DNA of 16,621 bases from JAWOGN01 sp046496815 (lineage in GTDB: Bacteria; Desulfobacterota; DSM-4660; Desulfatiglandales; Desulfatiglandaceae): contig JAWOGN010000405.1 in assembly GCA_046496815.1 (NCBI GenBank), positions 1 through 16,621 on the forward strand, written 5' to 3'. Shown here one piece after another: positions 14,142 through 16,621 of this stretch (its first letter is position 1; each line of letters begins with the position of its first letter). Below the pieces are notes generated by a model, which saw only the letters and a program-made list of their open reading frames with translations, was not told where the DNA came from and did no database searches. The position numbers and the translations under genes are program-made.

Positions 14142-14588
14142 TCACTTGGCCTGATCGAGCCCTTCAAAATGGGCATTGGTAAGACCATCCAGCAGCAAAA
14201 AGGACTTTATCTTGATGCCGAAGATCTCTGCATCCGGGTTTGCAAGAAACGTTTTCAAATGGGGATGCCTCTCCAAGAGCGTGGCCCTCACACATTTCTT
14301 TTTTTCCGTGTCCCCTATTGTTTGGAAAACGCCCGATACCGTCAGCGCTTTTGTTTCCCTACGATGAGAACCGGAATGTTCTTCCCGTGTATCGATGAGG
14401 AGACTCACAGAAGGATTTTCTTTTAAGTTTGCGTACTTGACTGTCTGTTTGTGGGTAGCCATAAATATTTCCCGGCAGTCATCGTCGGTAACATATGCCA
14501 TGAGGGAACAATGCGGAATTCCTCCGGAGACCGTCGCAAGCACACAGATATCTTTCTCTTTCGCCAACGCCTTCATCTGCTCAATCAT
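14142..14588 (-). CDS. pyridoxamine 5'-phosphate oxidase-like FMN-binding protein
   Basis: This is a 148-residue split-barrel protein: ICVLATVSGGIPHCSLMAYV (14-33), EIFMATHKQTVKYANLKENPSVSLLID (40-66) and a closing strand IKIKSFLLLDG. This order of strands is the PPOX-like flavin-binding pattern seen in general stress protein 26-type and heme-utilisation-related proteins. It could reduce or bind FMN, F420 or heme; the cofactor is not determinable here. AAGGAAGG lies 6 nt before ATG 14588. It is the first gene of the PPOX-photolyase operon. A contribution to flavin supply or light-stress defence is an inference from this pairing. Confidence 0.9.
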   Translation of the reverse strand: MIEQMKALAKEKDICVLATVSGGIPHCSLMAYVTDDDCREIFMATHKQTVKYANLKENPSVSLLIDTREEHSGSHRRETKALTVSGVFQTIGDTEKKKCVRATLLERHPHLKTFLANPDAEIFGIKIKSFLLLDGLTNAHFEGLDQAK

Positions 14589-14849
14589 TTCATCCTTCCT
14601 TAATGGATCACAAGTTTAACTGAGTTCACTTTTCATGCATGCATTGTCTAACACATCCGCACTCGGAGGCAAACTAAATTCAGGGCACCCCTTTAGCGTT
14701 CGAAATTCTTGCATTAAAGGCGTATCGTGCATATGCATTCGTTTCAGTTTTTTTGAATCGCGTAACTCACGCCTATCTTCTTTTTTGTTGCAAGCTCAGC
14801 TCACAGTTGCTACAAGTGCGGGTAAATTTTTTGAATCGGGAGATTTGAA
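14589..14849. promoter_or_regulatory. divergent promoter region of the photolyase/DUF523 units
   Basis: This 261-bp region lies between two divergent units. A candidate promoter for the plus-strand gene is TTGCAA (14788-14793), 17 nt, TACAAG (14811-14816). Structured motifs are the palindromes ATGCATGCAT (14635-14644) and TGCATATGCA (14728-14737), and AGGCGT/ACGCCT (14718-14723 with 14769-14774). There is also a 12-bp direct repeat TTTTTTGAATCG (14749-14760 and 14827-14838). Any of these could be an operator for a light- or stress-responsive regulator not encoded in this window. Confidence 0.4.
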
Positions 14850-15806
14850 ATGGGTGAAAATGACCGCATCAAAATAGGCATCAGTTCCTGCCTACTGGGG
14901 TATAAGGTTCGCTATGATGGTGGACACAAAAAAGATCGTTTTTTAACCGACACGCTCGGGCAATACTTTGAGTATGTACCGGTGTGCCCTGAAGTAGAAT
15001 ATGGTCTTGGGATCCCAAGGGAGGCTTTGCGGCTGGTGGGAAACCCTGAGTCGCCTCGACTTGTGACCACGAAGACCCACCGGGATCATACGGATCGAAT
15101 GCTCCGATGGGCACGGAAGAGAGTCATTGAGCTGGGGAAGGAAGGGCTTTGCGGCTTTATTTTTAAGAGCAATTCTCCCAGCAGCGGGATGGAAAGAGTC
15201 AAGGTCTATAGCGATAATGGAATGCCGGAAAAAAAGGGTAGCGGATTATTTGCCAGGGTATTCATGGATCATTTTCCCCTCATCCCGGTTGAGGAGGAGG
15301 GGCGACTTCATGATGCCAAACTGAGAGAAAACTTCATCGAGCGAATTTTCACCCTCAAAAAATGGCGCGAGCTCCAGGCAAAGAGTAAAAACCTCGGCAT
15401 GCTTGTGGACTTTCACACTCGAAACAAGCTTTTGATACTCTCTCACAGTCCGAAGCACTGCGGCGCCATGGGGAAGCTCGTGGCCGGTGGGAAAAAGTAC
15501 TCGATCAAGGAACTCCACAAAGCATATGAAACGCTTCTCATGGAAGCGCTTAAATTGAAAACAACCGTCAAAAAAAATATCAATGTGCTTCAGCACATGA
15601 TGGGGTATTTCAAAACACACTTGTCGGCGGACGAAAAACAGGAGCTTTTGGAAATCATTCGCTCCTATCACGATGAAGACATCCCCCTCATCGTCCCTAT
15701 TACCCTCTTTAACCACTATGTCAGAAAATACGAGCAGCCTTACCTTGCTAAACAGACCTATTTGAACCCTCACCCCCTTGCGCTGCACCTAAGAAATCAT
15801 GTGTAA
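14850..15806 (+). CDS. DUF523-DUF1722 fusion protein (TudS-like plus YbgA-like)
   Basis: The product has 318 residues; GGGAG lies 7 nt before ATG 14850. The N-terminal DUF523 domain (about 5-150) has ISSCLLGYKVRYDGGHK, PVCPEVEYGLGIPRE and LCGFIFKSNSPSSGMERVKVY. Its three cysteines Cys14, Cys46 and Cys101 could hold a 4Fe-4S cluster as in the DUF523 thiouracil desulfidase TudS, though the Cys usual in single-domain SPSCG is Ser here, as I recall for this fusion subfamily. The C-terminal DUF1722 domain (about 185-310) contains HTRNKLLILSHSPKHCGAMGKLV and the PLIVPITLFNHYVRKYEQPYL ending seen in E. coli YbgA. ybgA adjoins phr in E. coli, and here the gene is divergent from a photolyase operon, so the association recurs with a different photolyase class. 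The reaction is not established; desulfuration of a thiolated base is plausible. Confidence 0.93.
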   Translation: MGENDRIKIGISSCLLGYKVRYDGGHKKDRFLTDTLGQYFEYVPVCPEVEYGLGIPREALRLVGNPESPRLVTTKTHRDHTDRMLRWARKRVIELGKEGLCGFIFKSNSPSSGMERVKVYSDNGMPEKKGSGLFARVFMDHFPLIPVEEEGRLHDAKLRENFIERIFTLKKWRELQAKSKNLGMLVDFHTRNKLLILSHSPKHCGAMGKLVAGGKKYSIKELHKAYETLLMEALKLKTTVKKNINVLQHMMGYFKTHLSADEKQELLEIIRSYHDEDIPLIVPITLFNHYVRKYEQPYLAKQTYLNPHPLALHLRNHV

Positions 15807-15937
15807 AGGCAGACGCCGCCGTGTCGGTTTCCAAAAGGGCACCGATTTTCGAGGACCACCGATATGCCTGCACGGCATCGGAACTTTGCCATTCCGGAGA
15901 CGGCACCATCTCCGAAGAGTGCCTGAGGAACTGTGAC

Positions 15938-16348
15938 GTGCCTGCTGTGCAGTTAATCCATGTTCTCCGCGCGCGCCGACACTTGCATGGCATTGCTCGA
16001 AACACCCCCTTCGATCGCTCCGATGTTCTGAGCGACCGAACGGATATGCAAGTCTATCTCAAAGCCGAGTGCCTCCAGCGAACCGGTTCATTCAAACTGC
16101 GGGGAGCCTATCACAAGGTCGCTTTGCTGGATGCCGCGGAAAAAAGCCGGGGCATTGTTACCGCTTCAGCCGGCAACCATGCCCAGGGAGTCGGGTTTGC
16201 CGCAACCCGATTCGGCATCTCCGCACGAATATATGTGCCCGAAATCATACCTAAAAATAAATTACAAGCGATTCGAACCTATCAGGTCGAGGTCATTCAA
16301 ACGCCCCGATGTCCCAGGCTGTCCCCTGTGGTCTGGTTTCGCCGGTGA
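15938..16348 (+). pseudogene. truncated threonine dehydratase (IlvA-like), C-terminus lost
   Basis: From GTG 15938 (GAGGAA 7 nt upstream) the frame reads VPAVQLIHVLRARRHL, then RNTPFDRSDVLS, VYLKAECLQRTGSFKLRGAYHK (PLP lysine in SFKLRG), TASAGNHAQGVGFAA and IIPKNKLQAIRTYQVEVI. This is the standard fold-type II threonine/serine dehydratase N-terminus. Similarity stops sharply near 16297; the last 16 or so codons to the stop at 16346-16348 are antisense to another gene. About 120 of the usual 320-400 residues remain, so no active enzyme is possible. An upstream in-frame GTG at 15821 would add a non-homologous 39-residue leader. The break is either a genomic rearrangement or an assembly join. 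Confidence 0.75.
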
Positions 16349-16621
16349 TATCCACGGCATCCATTTCGGACGACAGGTCGGTTCCGGCGTCAATGGCGTT
16401 GCTTCCAGATTTGAGGGTAAAATCGCCATTTGCTGGATCGGTGAAAAGATCAGTGGCTACCTGATTTATCAAGCTGTTTGTGCCGGGGGCGGTGGTGTCG
16501 GAGGAAATGTTGTAATCACCAAAAGAAATGTCGAAGTCTGTATTATTGTCTACCGATATGACATTCTGGCAATCTTCAAGTCCTGTGAAATTCAATATAC
16601 CCGTGTCAAAATGCCGGACGG
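16293..16621 (-). CDS. C-terminal part of a choice-of-anchor Q / parallel beta-helix surface protein
   Basis: The frame is open to the right window edge, so the start is outside. The visible 108 residues or so contain repeated polar beta-turn sequence (DNNTDFDISFGDYNISSD) and a diagnostic ending: FTDPANGDFTLKSGSNAIDAG, DITGETRPQG, TAWDIGAFE. This is the C-terminal signature of the choice-of-anchor Q domain found on secreted pectate-lyase-like beta-helix proteins. Such proteins are exported and often surface-attached. The stop codon (16293-16295) lies exactly where the threonine dehydratase similarity ends. Base and codon style differ from neighbours (N, T, D, S rich), as is usual for this class. 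Confidence 0.8.
   Translation of the reverse strand, partial: VRHFDTGILNFTGLEDCQNVISVDNNTDFDISFGDYNISSDTTAPGTNSLINQVATDLFTDPANGDFTLKSGSNAIDAGTDLSSEMDAVDITGETRPQGTAWDIGAFE

Overview
The window looks like chromosomal DNA of an anaerobic, sulfate-reducer-like deltaproteobacterium (Desulfobacterota). This is inferred from four things. There is a DsrE-like gene whose reading frame runs through an in-frame TGA at a CxxC position, a probable selenocysteine. There is a formate/nitrite channel and an NtrC-type sigma-54 activator. There is also a class II photolyase next to a DUF523-DUF1722 gene. No rRNA, tRNA, CRISPR array or intact insertion sequence was seen.

Layout. Positions 62-418 (+) hold the DsrE-family selenoprotein candidate, followed by a strong intrinsic terminator. 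Positions 713-1603 (+) encode an FNT channel. Positions 1677-3428 (-) encode an orphan family-5 extracellular solute-binding protein. Positions 3615-4753 (-) hold a small zinc-ribbon protein and two related small beta-rich proteins, one exported and one cytoplasmic. Positions 5145-6836 (-) hold a sigma-54 activator with a degenerate receiver domain and a small ORF abutting its start. Positions 7135-10966 (-) form a tightly overlapping four-gene operon: lysine 2,3-aminomutase (KamA), two D-Ala-D-Ala-ligase-like ATP-grasp enzymes and a GNAT acetyltransferase. Positions 11339-11503 are a creatininase fragment. Positions 11536-12411 (-) encode a YitT membrane protein. Positions 12648-15806 are a photoreactivation neighbourhood: photolyase and a PPOX flavoprotein on the minus strand, divergent from DUF523-DUF1722 on the plus strand. 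Positions 15938-16621 are a broken threonine dehydratase colliding with the C-terminus of a choice-of-anchor-Q surface protein.

The most striking signal is regulatory. Two minus-strand promoters, upstream of the small gene at 4753 and upstream of kamA at 10966, share one four-part architecture. Each has a near-consensus sigma-54 -24/-12 element. Each has a proximal site CAGAAC-N5-GTTCCGA centred 75-76 bp upstream of the -12. Each has an IHF-like site 137-140 bp upstream, and a distal palindrome TCGGAAC-N5-GTTCCGA centred 207-210 bp upstream. The sequence between these elements has diverged. The sigma-54 activator gene lies just upstream of the first promoter and is the obvious candidate to bind these sites. 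The kamA operon is therefore probably switched on by a dedicated sigma-54 circuit. From its enzymes I infer that it makes an N-acetylated, beta-lysine-containing peptide or related small molecule. The product is not proven by sequence.
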